Positions 15,361-24,098 of a stretch of 64,000 nt of DNA are shown here, in pieces; position 1 is the first letter of the stretch, and each line of letters opens with the position of its first letter. Origin of the DNA: Bacteroidales bacterium (GTDB taxonomy: Bacteria > Bacteroidota > Bacteroidia > Bacteroidales > UBA932); contig JAFSSE010000025.1 in assembly GCA_017445755.1 (NCBI GenBank), positions 1 to 64,000 on the forward strand, in the 5' to 3' direction. The notes beneath the pieces were generated by a model that did no database searches, had not been told where the DNA came from, and saw only the letters and a list, made by a program, of their open reading frames with translations. The translations under genes and the position numbers were made by a program.

Positions 15361-18327
15361 ATGAAGAGAATTGCACTCTTGCTTCTTGGCTTAGTCCTCG
15401 CTTTTTCCCTTTATGGACAGGGACCGCAGCAGCGACCCACCTATAAGATTACCCTTCAGCTCCAGGATGCAACCTCCGGGGAACCTGTCGGTTTCGCGAC
15501 GGTTTCACTTACCCGTTCCGGCGCCTCCAAACCCTCCAAGTATGTCCTGAGCGACAGCAAGGGGGCCGCAACATTTGAAGGCGTTCGCGGCGGAACCTAT
15601 ACGCTGAAGTCTGAACTCATGGGTTATAAGCCGCATTCAGAGGAAATTACGGTATCGGGAAACAAGGATCTCGGCATTGTCAAGATGGATATTGACGAGA
15701 AGGTCCTGGAAGCCGCCAGCGTTTCCGCTGTCGGAAATCCCATCGTGATAAAGAAGGATACTATCGAGTACAATGCCTCATCTTTCAAGACGTCCGACAA
15801 CGACGCCCTGGAAGAGCTCCTCAAGAAGCTTCCGGGAGTGGAGGTTTCAGAGGACGGAACCGTTACTGCAAACGGTGAAACCATCACCAAGATCACAATT
15901 GACGGGAAGACTTTCTTCCTCGACGACCCCCAGCTTGCGACCAAGAACCTTCCCGCGAAAATTGTGGACAAGGTCAAGGTCGTCAAGAAAAAATCAGAGC
16001 AGGCCGAATTTACCGGCATTGACGATGGAGAGGAGGAGTATGTAATTGACCTCCAGGTGAAAAAGGGCATGATGAACGGTATGTTTGGGAACGCCATGCT
16101 CGGAGGAGGCCATGATGTCCTTACGGATGCTGCGGTTTCCGGGGATTACCGTTACCAGGGCGCCCTGATGATGGGTAAGTTCTCCGAAAAGACGCAGCTC
16201 AGCTTGATTCTCAACGGAAACAATACCAATAACCGTGGTTTCAACGACCTTTCCGGCAGCATGATGCAGTCGATGAGGGGCTCCGGCGGAATGGGCCGTG
16301 GCTCCGGCGGCTGGGGCAGCGGAAACGGCATCACAACTTCCTGGATGGGCGGCCTCAACGGGGCGTGGACCCTCTTTGACGGGAAGATGGACCTCGGCGG
16401 CAACTATGTCTATAACAATACTTCCAAGTTCGTGGAGGAGGAGAGCTACAAGGAAGTTTACAGCGGGAATTCAACGACCTACTACGACAACAGCGGCTAC
16501 AATGATACCTGGTCCGACGGCCACCGCATCGGCTTCCGTCTCGAGCACAAGTTCTCCGAGAACACCTCTCTCCTGATCCAGCCGCAGGTCGATTTCGGTC
16601 GCGGCCGTTATACCGAGTTCTCCGACTTCTCGACTTATAACGGGTCCTATGATTCCGCAGGAAAGGCGACGGAGGGCTTCTCTTTCACTAACGGTAACAA
16701 CTCCAATGTCACGACCCGGGGCTTTGCACTCCTGCGCCAGCGGCTGGGGATGCCGGGTAGGACAATCTCCCTCATGACCAACTGGAATTTCAGCAGTAAC
16801 ACCATCGAGGGTCTGAACCAGTCCGTTACCGACAATCTTGCAAAAGCCACCTCGGAACGCGTGAACCAGCGCTATGACATGGATTCGAGGAACCGCTCCC
16901 TTTCCGGACGTTTAGTTTATACGGAACCGCTCGGATACAACCTCTATCTTGAAGGCAGTTTCGGCTATTCCTGGAGGTACAATGACTCGAAGAAGGATAC
17001 CTATAACGGAGGCAGCGAGCCCTCTGTCTTCAATGCTGACAACCACGAGTATATCCGTACCGGGGAGGTCCGTGACGTAACTTATTCCAACAGTATCGAC
17101 AACCGTTCCACCAGCTACAGCCCGGGGCTCACGCTGGCTTATCAGGAGGGTAAAACGCGGGCCCAGGCCGGTCTCAGCGCCAGTGTGACCTCTACCCGCA
17201 ACACTACGATAGACGGGGCGACGGAGAAGACATATGAGGACCTCAACCGCATAAACTGGTCTCCGAGGGCCATGCTCTTCTACGATTTCAATGACAACTC
17301 GAACATCCGGTTCTTCTATTTCGGACGTTCTTCCCAGCCCTCCACACGTCAGCTCATGGCTGTGATGGACAACTCCAATCCGTTGAACCTGAGCTTCGGT
17401 AACCCGGCCCTTATCCCGTATTTCAACCATGATATCCGGAGTGAGTTCAGCTACACGAACAAGCAGACCTTCTTCTCCATCCGCGGAACGGTCGAAGGCG
17501 GCTTCGTCCAGGACCCGATTGTCAGCGCGGTCTGGTATGACCAGTCCAATGTCCGCTATACCATGCCGGTAAACGGGGACAATACCTATAACGGCAGCGT
17601 CCGCATCTTCCTGAACAGCCCGATTGCGAAGTCCAATTTCTCAATCATGTTCATGACGAGGACTTCCTACAACCAGACCAACAACTTCAAGAGTGACACT
17701 CCGTTCCCGATGGATACCTATTACAATGCAGACGGGTCCATTAAATATGATGATTTCGTAAATGCCTTCAGCGACATCCGTTCGAATCCGTCCTTCATCC
17801 ACAACCAGACGCGTACCCTTTCCATGATGGACCGGATCCGGCTGACCTACAGGAACGACAACCTCGAACTTACGGCAAGTGCGAGGACCCGTTTCACAAA
17901 ACCGTGGTATACCATTCCGACGGCTTCGGAGACTCCTACATGGGCCAACCAGGCACAGTCCACCTTTAACTGGACAGCCGGAGGAAGCGGTTTTTCAGTC
18001 AAGGGAGAAGCGAATTATAACTGGTACCGCGGATATACTACCGAGAGGGAACCGGAATTCATCATGAACATGGAACTGAACCAGCAGATACTGAAAAAGC
18101 AGGTTACCCTCGCCCTGAAGGTTTACGACCTCTTCAACCAGGCGAAAAACCTCTCCGTTACGGATACCGACGACTATCATCAGGAAGTTTACAACAACAC
18201 GCTCGGGCGCTATATCATCTTCTCTGCAACCTGGCGTTTCGGCAACTTCGGGAATGCGAAGAATATGCGTGGCATGGGCGGTCCCGGAGGTCCTGGCGGA
18301 GGACGTGGCGGCCGGAGGCCTTTCTAG
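15361..18327 (+). CDS. Outer-membrane beta-barrel protein, TonB-receptor-like
   Basis: 988 residues. Signal peptide (1-20, ending FSLYGQG), a CarboxypepD-regulatory-like Ig domain (about 28-105), a plug-like domain with EELLKKLPGVEVSEDGTVTANG and the IDGKTFF strand (about 130-235), and a long beta barrel. A Gly-rich loop (GSGGMGRGSGGWGSGNG) and a Gly/Arg/Pro C-terminal tail are unusual. Probably a TonB-dependent receptor-like channel of unknown substrate; no SusD partner is adjacent. It is monocistronic and its TAG stop overlaps that of lnt (CTAG). Confidence 0.85.
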   Translation: MKRIALLLLGLVLAFSLYGQGPQQRPTYKITLQLQDATSGEPVGFATVSLTRSGASKPSKYVLSDSKGAATFEGVRGGTYTLKSELMGYKPHSEEITVSGNKDLGIVKMDIDEKVLEAASVSAVGNPIVIKKDTIEYNASSFKTSDNDALEELLKKLPGVEVSEDGTVTANGETITKITIDGKTFFLDDPQLATKNLPAKIVDKVKVVKKKSEQAEFTGIDDGEEEYVIDLQVKKGMMNGMFGNAMLGGGHDVLTDAAVSGDYRYQGALMMGKFSEKTQLSLILNGNNTNNRGFNDLSGSMMQSMRGSGGMGRGSGGWGSGNGITTSWMGGLNGAWTLFDGKMDLGGNYVYNNTSKFVEEESYKEVYSGNSTTYYDNSGYNDTWSDGHRIGFRLEHKFSENTSLLIQPQVDFGRGRYTEFSDFSTYNGSYDSAGKATEGFSFTNGNNSNVTTRGFALLRQRLGMPGRTISLMTNWNFSSNTIEGLNQSVTDNLAKATSERVNQRYDMDSRNRSLSGRLVYTEPLGYNLYLEGSFGYSWRYNDSKKDTYNGGSEPSVFNADNHEYIRTGEVRDVTYSNSIDNRSTSYSPGLTLAYQEGKTRAQAGLSASVTSTRNTTIDGATEKTYEDLNRINWSPRAMLFYDFNDNSNIRFFYFGRSSQPSTRQLMAVMDNSNPLNLSFGNPALIPYFNHDIRSEFSYTNKQTFFSIRGTVEGGFVQDPIVSAVWYDQSNVRYTMPVNGDNTYNGSVRIFLNSPIAKSNFSIMFMTRTSYNQTNNFKSDTPFPMDTYYNADGSIKYDDFVNAFSDIRSNPSFIHNQTRTLSMMDRIRLTYRNDNLELTASARTRFTKPWYTIPTASETPTWANQAQSTFNWTAGGSGFSVKGEANYNWYRGYTTEREPEFIMNMELNQQILKKQVTLALKVYDLFNQAKNLSVTDTDDYHQEVYNNTLGRYIIFSATWRFGNFGNAKNMRGMGGPGGPGGGRGGRRPF

Positions 18328-19937
18328 CGGGAGCGGCGGAAAAGGGCCGCGGCTGTCAGAAGGAAGAAAAGAAGAACGGAAGCGCGTCCGGGAATGTCTC
18401 CGTAACGGACAAAGGGTGTAATCTTATCGGAAAGCTTAACTTCCCCTTTCAGGACGGTTCTCTCCCACCATGGAGTACGGTCCAGGATTCGGCCGCGGGA
18501 ATCGATAATCGCAGATATTCCGGTATTTCCGCAGCGGGCTATGTATCGTCCGGTCTCGATTGCGCGTAAACGGCTGTAACTGAGGTGCTGACGATATCCG
18601 GGAGTGTCTCCCCACCAGGCGTCGTTCGTTATGACCGTAAGAAGCCGGGCCCCTTTCCTTACATATCCCGTGCAGTATTCCCCATAGACGGATTCGTAGC
18701 ATACTGCGCAGCCGATCGGGATTTCGCGTCCGGAGGCGCGGAAGTTCAGGAGCGAAATCTCCTTCTGGCCGATATCCCTTGCCATAAAGCCCCTTGGGCT
18801 GCCGAGCAGTTTTCCGAGAAAGTTGTCGAGGGGGACGAAGACCTTTGGATAGGGGGTCAGTTCGGTCCCGACCACCAGCTTGCTCTTATGGAAAAGGTCA
18901 TATCGTCCTGTCGAATCGACAATAAGGGCGGAATTATGGGTTTCAATCCAGCCGTCACCCCAGCTTCGGGACAGGATGGACGGCTTCTTCGGGAAATACT
19001 CCGTAGTAGAAGCTCCGAAGAGGACATTCGTTCCGGGAAACTCCGCCGTAAGGGCGCGGAAACGCTGGAAAGTACTGCTGGAAGGAATGTTATTAAGGAA
19101 AATATCGTTTGTAAAGGTCTCCGGAGTCAGAAGCAGCTTCGCTCCCGGGGTAGTTCCCTTAAGGGCTTCGGAGAACTGGGTGATAATGATATCATCCTGC
19201 TGCGAACGTGTCAGGGAGTGGAACTTGTGGTATGGATCGAAATTCGGCTGGGCTATTACAACTTCGAGCTTTTCCCCCTCTTCCTCCGCTCGCTGCCAAA
19301 TAGCTAAGGACCAGATCATGGGCCCGAAAAGGAGAAGGAGTGTTCCTGAAAGGGCGAAGATTCGCTGCCTCTTTCTTATGGATTTCCACCTTCCCTCGGA
19401 GAGGAAGACCGAGATTCCGAAGAGGGCGAGGTTCGAAGCCCATACCCAGACGGACCCTCCGAGCGAACCGGTTACCGAGTACCACTGTATGAGGGAGGTC
19501 GTTTCAGCGAAGGAGTTGCCGAGTACCAGCCAGGGCCATGAAATCTCGGCCGAGGTAAGGTACCACCTTTCCCAGCTGATCCATGCCGCGGCGAGCAAAA
19601 GGTAGGGGAGGATGCCCCCGAGGCGTTTTTTGCTCCACCGGAAGAGGGCGAAGATGGCGGCCATCTGGATGGAATTCGCAAGGATAGCGAAGACCGCCCC
19701 GCCGGGGGTGGCGTTCCATACCCAGAACGTCGTTATCGCGTTCCAGAGCACAAAGCTGCAATAATACCACAGGAAGAACCTTTTCTTTCCGCTGCGGCTG
19801 GCCATCCTGTCCATCCAGAGGAGGGGAATGAGCCCGAAGAGGGAGGTCCATCCCATCCCTGGAACCAGGAAGGGAATGCTCATAAAGACGGCGAAAAGAA
19901 TCGCCAGAACCGTCATTGTCTTGTTCTGTGAGTTCAT
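18324..19937 (-). CDS. lnt: Apolipoprotein N-acyltransferase
   Basis: Inner-membrane enzyme that adds the third acyl chain to lipoproteins. About seven N-terminal membrane helices (to residue 215 or so) precede the nitrilase-like CN_hydrolase domain. The Glu-Lys-Cys triad is visible in LLTPETF, HKSKLVVGTE and GCAVCYESVYG. Candidate starts are GTG 19943, ATG 19940 and ATG 19937; a TAAATTTG box ends at 19943, so the mRNA probably begins at or near the 19937 ATG. The 3' end overlaps the convergent barrel gene by four bases. Confidence 0.93.
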   Translation of the reverse strand: MNSQNKTMTVLAILFAVFMSIPFLVPGMGWTSLFGLIPLLWMDRMASRSGKKRFFLWYYCSFVLWNAITTFWVWNATPGGAVFAILANSIQMAAIFALFRWSKKRLGGILPYLLLAAAWISWERWYLTSAEISWPWLVLGNSFAETTSLIQWYSVTGSLGGSVWVWASNLALFGISVFLSEGRWKSIRKRQRIFALSGTLLLLFGPMIWSLAIWQRAEEEGEKLEVVIAQPNFDPYHKFHSLTRSQQDDIIITQFSEALKGTTPGAKLLLTPETFTNDIFLNNIPSSSTFQRFRALTAEFPGTNVLFGASTTEYFPKKPSILSRSWGDGWIETHNSALIVDSTGRYDLFHKSKLVVGTELTPYPKVFVPLDNFLGKLLGSPRGFMARDIGQKEISLLNFRASGREIPIGCAVCYESVYGEYCTGYVRKGARLLTVITNDAWWGDTPGYRQHLSYSRLRAIETGRYIARCGNTGISAIIDSRGRILDRTPWWERTVLKGEVKLSDKITPFVRYGDIPGRASVLLFFLLTAAALFRRSR

Positions 19938-19942
19938 CATCA

Positions 19943-19950
19943 CAAATTTA
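19943..19950 (-). promoter_or_regulatory. -7 box of lnt promoter, leaderless candidate
   Basis: Minus-strand TAAATTTG with only five bases before the second ATG of lnt (19937). Confidence 0.5.
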
Positions 19951-19996
19951 TGAATAAAATTTTGTAACTTAGCACGGTTATACTCGGAATGATTTT

Positions 19997-20785
19997 ATGG
20001 AAGAGAAGAAAAAAAGCGGATTTTTCAAAAACTGGATAGTCAAAAACCTCCTCGGAGCCCTTGTATTCGTGGTGGTTCTCGTCGTTGCGGTCAGTATCCT
20101 TCTGAACGTTCTGACCCGTCACGGGAAGACCGTCCGTGTCCCTGATTTCACCAATATGAGCGTCCCGGAGGCCGTTCAGGCCGCGCAGCAGGGCGGGGTC
20201 CATGTAAAGGTGACGGATTCTGTCTTCGTGAGGCGGCTGGGTGCCGGCGTGGTTTACCGCCAGAGCCCGAAAGCCGGGGCTGAAGTCAAGCAGGGCCGTA
20301 ACATATTCCTGACCATAAATTCAATAGTTCCCCGGAAAACAGTCATGCCGAACCTTGTCGGCTATTCTTTCATAGAGGCGAAGGCCGAGCTGACGAACAG
20401 GGGACTTAACCTCGGAAAAATCCGCTATGTAAACGATATGGCGACAAACAATGTCCTGAAGCAGCAGTACCGCGGCCGTGAGATTGCCGCCGGAGCGGAA
20501 ATCGTCAGCGGTTCGGACATAGACCTTGTCCTCGGACTGAGCCGGGAGGACAGCAAGACGGCTGTCCCGGATGTTGTCGGGATGAGGATGATCCAGGCCG
20601 TGGACGTACTTCATGACCGTTTTCTCAATGTCGGAAGGATGACCTTTGATCCCGGAATCCATAATTACCGCGACTCTGTCAATGCCGTCGTATATCGCCA
20701 GGATACCCCTGGAGTCCAGAAGACCCTCGGCTCTTCCGTCAATCTTTACCTGACCCTCGACCAGGCAAAAGTTCCCGCCAAATGA
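19997..20785 (+). CDS. PASTA-domain membrane protein
   Basis: 262 residues: a short basic cytoplasmic N-terminus, one membrane helix (about 19-40), then three PASTA repeats (about 46-110, 112-186, 188-258), each beginning with a V/M-P-[DN] strand (VRVPDFTNMS, VMPNLVGYSF, AVPDVVGMRM). PASTA domains bind peptidoglycan fragments or beta-lactams in kinases and PBPs; here there is no kinase or transpeptidase domain, the usual Bacteroidota form. Coupled to the pseudouridine synthase by an ATGA overlap. Confidence 0.9.
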   Translation: MEEKKKSGFFKNWIVKNLLGALVFVVVLVVAVSILLNVLTRHGKTVRVPDFTNMSVPEAVQAAQQGGVHVKVTDSVFVRRLGAGVVYRQSPKAGAEVKQGRNIFLTINSIVPRKTVMPNLVGYSFIEAKAELTNRGLNLGKIRYVNDMATNNVLKQQYRGREIAAGAEIVSGSDIDLVLGLSREDSKTAVPDVVGMRMIQAVDVLHDRFLNVGRMTFDPGIHNYRDSVNAVVYRQDTPGVQKTLGSSVNLYLTLDQAKVPAK

Positions 20786-21840
20786 CAGACGAAGAACTGC
20801 TCTCCGACGAAGAGCTAAGGGAAGAGGAGGGAATGTTCGAACATTTCCGGCTCGTCGCCGACAGGGGACAGAGCCCGGTCCGTGTGGACAAATACATGTC
20901 CACCCATCTTGAAGAAACATCCCGCCATCGCGCCCAGCTCGCCATAAAGGCGGGTTATGTCCTGGTGAACGGTAAAACGGCCAAGGCGAATCTGATTATC
21001 CGTCCGGGCGATGTCATCCAGTTCGTCATGCCATACCGCCGCCGCGGCGTCGAGATTCTTCCCGAAGACATACCTCTTAATATAGTTTATGAGGACGAGG
21101 ACGTCCTTGTTGTAAACAAGCCCGCCGGGATGGTCGTCCATCCGGGTCACGGCCATTTCTCCGGCACCCTTATAAACGCCCTTGCCTTCCATCTCGGAAT
21201 CTCCCAGGGACCGGAAGGGGAGGACGAGCGCATGGGAATCCTGGTCCACAGGATAGACAAGGATACTTCGGGGCTCCTCCTCGTTGCAAAGACCCCGGAG
21301 GCCCAGCTGAAGCTTGCAGACCAGTTTTTCGTCCACTCCATAGACCGCCTTTATGTCGCTGTGGTATGGGGAAATATAGCCGAGGATGAGGGGACTATTG
21401 ATACCACAATCGGCCGTGACCCTAACGACCGCCTCCGTTTCAGGGTATATGACGATCCGGAAAAGGGGAAGAGGGCGATTACCCATTACAGGGTCCTCGA
21501 GCGATTCGGTTTCATAACCGTAGTAGAGTGCCGCCTGGAGACCGGAAGGACCCACCAGATCCGCGTCCACATGAGCCATATCGGGCATCCGCTGTTCAAC
21601 GATGAGCGTTACGGCGGAGCCGAAATCCGCCAGGGAACCATTTATACAAAGTATAGGCAGTTTATTCGGAACTGCTTCGAAATTTGTCCCCGGCAGGCCC
21701 TCCATGCCAAGACTCTGGGGTTTGACCACCCGACTACGGGAAAGCGCATCTTTTTTGACTCGTCCCTTCCGGAGGACATGACGGCCCTTATCGAAAAGTG
21801 GCGCGCCTATACCTCTTCTTCGGGGGAACAGGCCAAATAA
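20782..21840 (+). CDS. rluD: RluD-family 23S rRNA pseudouridine synthase
   Basis: 352 residues: an acidic N-terminal extension, S4 RNA-binding domain (about 35-85, RVDKYMSTHL and VNGKTAKANLIIRPGD), then the RluA-type catalytic domain with Asp in HRIDKDTSGLLLVAKT and the ETGRTHQIRVHM motif. RluD makes the helix 69 pseudouridines of 23S rRNA; RluA/RluC-like specificity cannot be excluded. Its TAA abuts a bidirectional terminator shared with rng. Confidence 0.93.
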   Translation: MTDEELLSDEELREEEGMFEHFRLVADRGQSPVRVDKYMSTHLEETSRHRAQLAIKAGYVLVNGKTAKANLIIRPGDVIQFVMPYRRRGVEILPEDIPLNIVYEDEDVLVVNKPAGMVVHPGHGHFSGTLINALAFHLGISQGPEGEDERMGILVHRIDKDTSGLLLVAKTPEAQLKLADQFFVHSIDRLYVAVVWGNIAEDEGTIDTTIGRDPNDRLRFRVYDDPEKGKRAITHYRVLERFGFITVVECRLETGRTHQIRVHMSHIGHPLFNDERYGGAEIRQGTIYTKYRQFIRNCFEICPRQALHAKTLGFDHPTTGKRIFFDSSLPEDMTALIEKWRAYTSSSGEQAK

Positions 21841-21875
21841 AGAAGAGAAGCCCTAATCGAGCTTCTCTTCTTTTT
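21839..21875. terminator. Bidirectional terminator between rluD and rng
   Basis: A perfect 13-bp stem (21839-21851 with 21861-21873) and a nine-base loop. The rng stop codon (CTA on plus, 21853-21855) lies in the loop, and the rluD stop overlaps the base of the left arm. Confidence 0.88.
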
Positions 21876-23418
21876 CGTTGTACAATTCATTCTGCAGGAC
21901 TGAGAAGTCGGTCGTTTCGACTATCTCCAGTTTACATCTGTACTTTTTCTTCCACTTCGAGACGAAGGAATTGAAGAATCCCCGCTTGAGGTAGGCGCCG
22001 AGGATGGGGCTGGTCTTCAAAATGAAAGAACGGATTCCCTTCTCGGTTACGTAGAACGAGAGCTTTCGTTCGATTTCCTCGTCGATTACGACGCTGGAAG
22101 TTATCTTTCCGGTACCGTGGCAGACCGGGCAGGTCTCCGCGGTGTTGATTTCAGTGACGGGGCGAATCCGCTGGCGTGTAATCTGCATCAGCCCGAATTT
22201 CGTCAGCGGGAGGACATTATGCCTTGCCCGGTCGCTTTCCATCAGCTCCTGCATGTATTTGAAGAGGGCGTTCTTGTGGTCATTATTGTCCATATCGATG
22301 AAATCGACTATGACAATGCCCCCCATGTCCCGGAGCCGAAGCTGTCTCGCAATTTCTTCCGCAGCAATTTTGTTGACTTCGAAGGCGTTGTCCTCCTGGT
22401 CGTTGGTCTTGGTGCGGATGCCGCTGTTGACGTCTATGACGTTCAGCGCTTCGGTCGTTTCAATGACAAGATAGGCACCCTGCTTCATGGGGACGACTTT
22501 TCCGAACGAACTCTTAATCTGCCGGGTTACTTCGAAATGGTCGAAAATCGGCTTTCTGTCCGTGTAGAGCTGGACAATCTTCTCCTGGTCGGGAGAGATA
22601 AGAGAGATGTACTTCCGGGTTTCGTCGCAGATCTTCTCGTCATTGATATAGATGTTGGAGAAGGAATCATTGAACAGGTCCCTGAGTACCGTCGTCGTTT
22701 TGCTGTATTCAGTAAACAGCAGCTGGGTTTTCTTGTCCTTTGCGATCTTTTTCCAGGAGCCCTGCCACTTATCTATAAGCGACTTTGTCTCCGCAACGAG
22801 CACCGCGGCGTTCTTGCCTTCTGCGGCGGTCCGGATTATGGCTCCATAGTTTTTCGGAAGGATACTCTTCACCAGCGTCTCGAGCCGTTTCTTTTCTTCT
22901 TTCGACCCGATTTTCTGGGAAACGCTGACTTTCTCCGTGAAAGGCAGCAGTACGATGTTCCGCCCTGCCAATGAAATCTCTGCAGTCAGTCTCGAGCCCT
23001 TGGTCGAGATCGGTTCCTTGACAATCTGGACCACTACCATCTGGCCCTGTTTGAGTACCGATTCTATCCGTCCCTCTTTGGGGAGGACCGCTCCGAGTTT
23101 TATGCCGGAGTAGAGGTCCTCGAGGTTGGTGTTTGCGTTACTCTCCCTGACAAACCTGTCGAATGCATCAAAATACAGTCCCAGGTCCAGGTAGTGGATA
23201 AATGCCTCTTTCTTATCACCGATATCGACAAAGGCCGCGTTCAGATTCGGGAGGAGTTTCTTTACCCTCCCAAGATAGACATCACCGACGGTGAAGTGTT
23301 TTCCCTGAACGGACTCCGTGTTAAATTCAATCAGCCTGTGGTTTTCCATCAAGGCGATGTGGACTTCCGTGGACGTCACGTCCACAATGAGATCCTTTGT
23401 CGGTTTTTCGGACTCCAT
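21853..23418 (-). CDS. rng: Ribonuclease G/E family endoribonuclease
   Basis: 521 residues. The N-terminal S1 domain (about 35-125) starts from VGDVYLGRVKKLLPNLNAAFVDIG. The catalytic RNase H-like part carries GGIVIVDFIDMDN (metal-binding Asp) and the Zn-link CPVCHGTG near residue 430. No long C-terminal scaffold, so RNase G-like rather than E. It lies downstream of HU and the small mS38-like gene, an arrangement common in Bacteroidales. Confidence 0.95.
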   Translation of the reverse strand: MESEKPTKDLIVDVTSTEVHIALMENHRLIEFNTESVQGKHFTVGDVYLGRVKKLLPNLNAAFVDIGDKKEAFIHYLDLGLYFDAFDRFVRESNANTNLEDLYSGIKLGAVLPKEGRIESVLKQGQMVVVQIVKEPISTKGSRLTAEISLAGRNIVLLPFTEKVSVSQKIGSKEEKKRLETLVKSILPKNYGAIIRTAAEGKNAAVLVAETKSLIDKWQGSWKKIAKDKKTQLLFTEYSKTTTVLRDLFNDSFSNIYINDEKICDETRKYISLISPDQEKIVQLYTDRKPIFDHFEVTRQIKSSFGKVVPMKQGAYLVIETTEALNVIDVNSGIRTKTNDQEDNAFEVNKIAAEEIARQLRLRDMGGIVIVDFIDMDNNDHKNALFKYMQELMESDRARHNVLPLTKFGLMQITRQRIRPVTEINTAETCPVCHGTGKITSSVVIDEEIERKLSFYVTEKGIRSFILKTSPILGAYLKRGFFNSFVSKWKKKYRCKLEIVETTDFSVLQNELYNEKEEKLD

Positions 23419-23483
23419 GAGGATTCATGTGTTTCGAGGCGGAAAAACAAAAGGGCCCCCGGCTCCTCCGGTCAGCCCTCAGC

Positions 23484-23502
23484 TTTTAGCACACTGCTAA
23501 AA
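23484..23502. repeat. Perfect hairpin between mS38-like gene and rng
   Basis: TTTTAGCA, loop CAC, TGCTAAAA. It could weaken read-through into rng or stabilise RNA ends; there is no separate T-run. Confidence 0.4.
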
Positions 23503-23515
23503 TGGCAGACACTGG

Positions 23516-23605
23516 CTATTTCTTCTTGTGTCTGTTTTTGCGCAAACGTTTTTTACGTTTGTGCGTTGCCATTTTATGCCTTTTTCTCTTTTTTCCGCTT
23601 GGCAT
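23516..23605 (-). CDS. AURKAIP1/COX24 (mS38-like) basic mini-protein
   Basis: A 29-residue frame, MPSGKKRKRHKMATHKRKKR and then LRKNRHKKK: more than half Lys/Arg. It matches the AURKAIP1/COX24 domain proteins annotated throughout Bacteroidota between HU and RNase G. The eukaryotic relative AURKAIP1 is mitochondrial ribosomal protein mS38, so a ribosome-associated role is a reasonable inference. It lies 29 bases after the HU stop and shares its transcript. Easily missed because of its size. Confidence 0.8.
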   Translation of the reverse strand: MPSGKKRKRHKMATHKRKKRLRKNRHKKK

Positions 23606-23634
23606 AGCTTAAATAATTAATTGTGAATACTAAG

Positions 23635-23913
23635 TTATTTTTCTTTGACCGAAGCAATGAAAACCTTAGCGGGCTTGAAAGCGGGAATGTCGTGTGCGGG
23701 GATTACCATGGTGGATTTCTTGGTGATATTGCGGGCGGCTTTCTGAGCCCTGTGCTTTACGATGAAGCTGCCGAATCCACGAAGGTAAACCGGTTCGTTG
23801 TTGGATACCGATTCTTTAACTGTTTCCATGAAGGCCTCGACTACTGTCAGAACCTGTGCTTTTTCAATGCCAGTCGCTTTAGCGATTTCATTGACGATCT
23901 CTGCTTTTGTCAT
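23635..23913 (-). CDS. HU-family nucleoid DNA-binding protein
   Basis: 92 residues starting MTKAEIVNEIAKATGI, with the HU/IHF beta-arm region (GFGSFIVKHRAQKAARN) and the KPAKVF C-terminal motif. Homodimeric DNA-bending protein of the nucleoid. It has a full consensus promoter and heads the HU-mS38-like-rng unit. Confidence 0.95.
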   Translation of the reverse strand: MTKAEIVNEIAKATGIEKAQVLTVVEAFMETVKESVSNNEPVYLRGFGSFIVKHRAQKAARNITKKSTMVIPAHDIPAFKPAKVFIASVKEK

Positions 23914-23956
23914 AATATAATAGAATTAAAAATGAGTTCTAATGCATTTCGTGGCA

Positions 23957-23987
23957 CAAATTTAAGGTTATTTTTTTAATATTCAAA
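23957..23987 (-). promoter_or_regulatory. Promoter of HU gene
   Basis: Minus-strand TAAATTTG (23964-23957) with TTTG (23987-23984) exactly 19 bases upstream. Confidence 0.75.
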
Positions 23988-24007
23988 CAATAATCCCAAA
24001 AATCCGC

Positions 24008-24073
24008 TTGGCACGGAGATTGACTAGTTAGTAGTCCGGGGTAACAGGTCCCCGTTTTCGTGACATTTTGTCA
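24008..24073 (+). promoter_or_regulatory. Upstream control region of lon: sigma-54-like box, hairpin and palindrome
   Basis: TTGGCACGGAGATTGA (from 24008) is close to the sigma-54 -24/-12 pattern TGGCACG-N4-TTGC, differing at the -12 C. CGGGG (24037-24041) and CCCCG (24050-24054) form a hairpin, and TGACA-TTT-TGTCA is a perfect 13-bp palindrome at 24061-24073. No TAnnTTTG box is evident on this side. Regulatory meaning is inference. Confidence 0.4.
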
Positions 24074-24098
24074 TGCTGAAGCCAAATAATGTTAGGAG

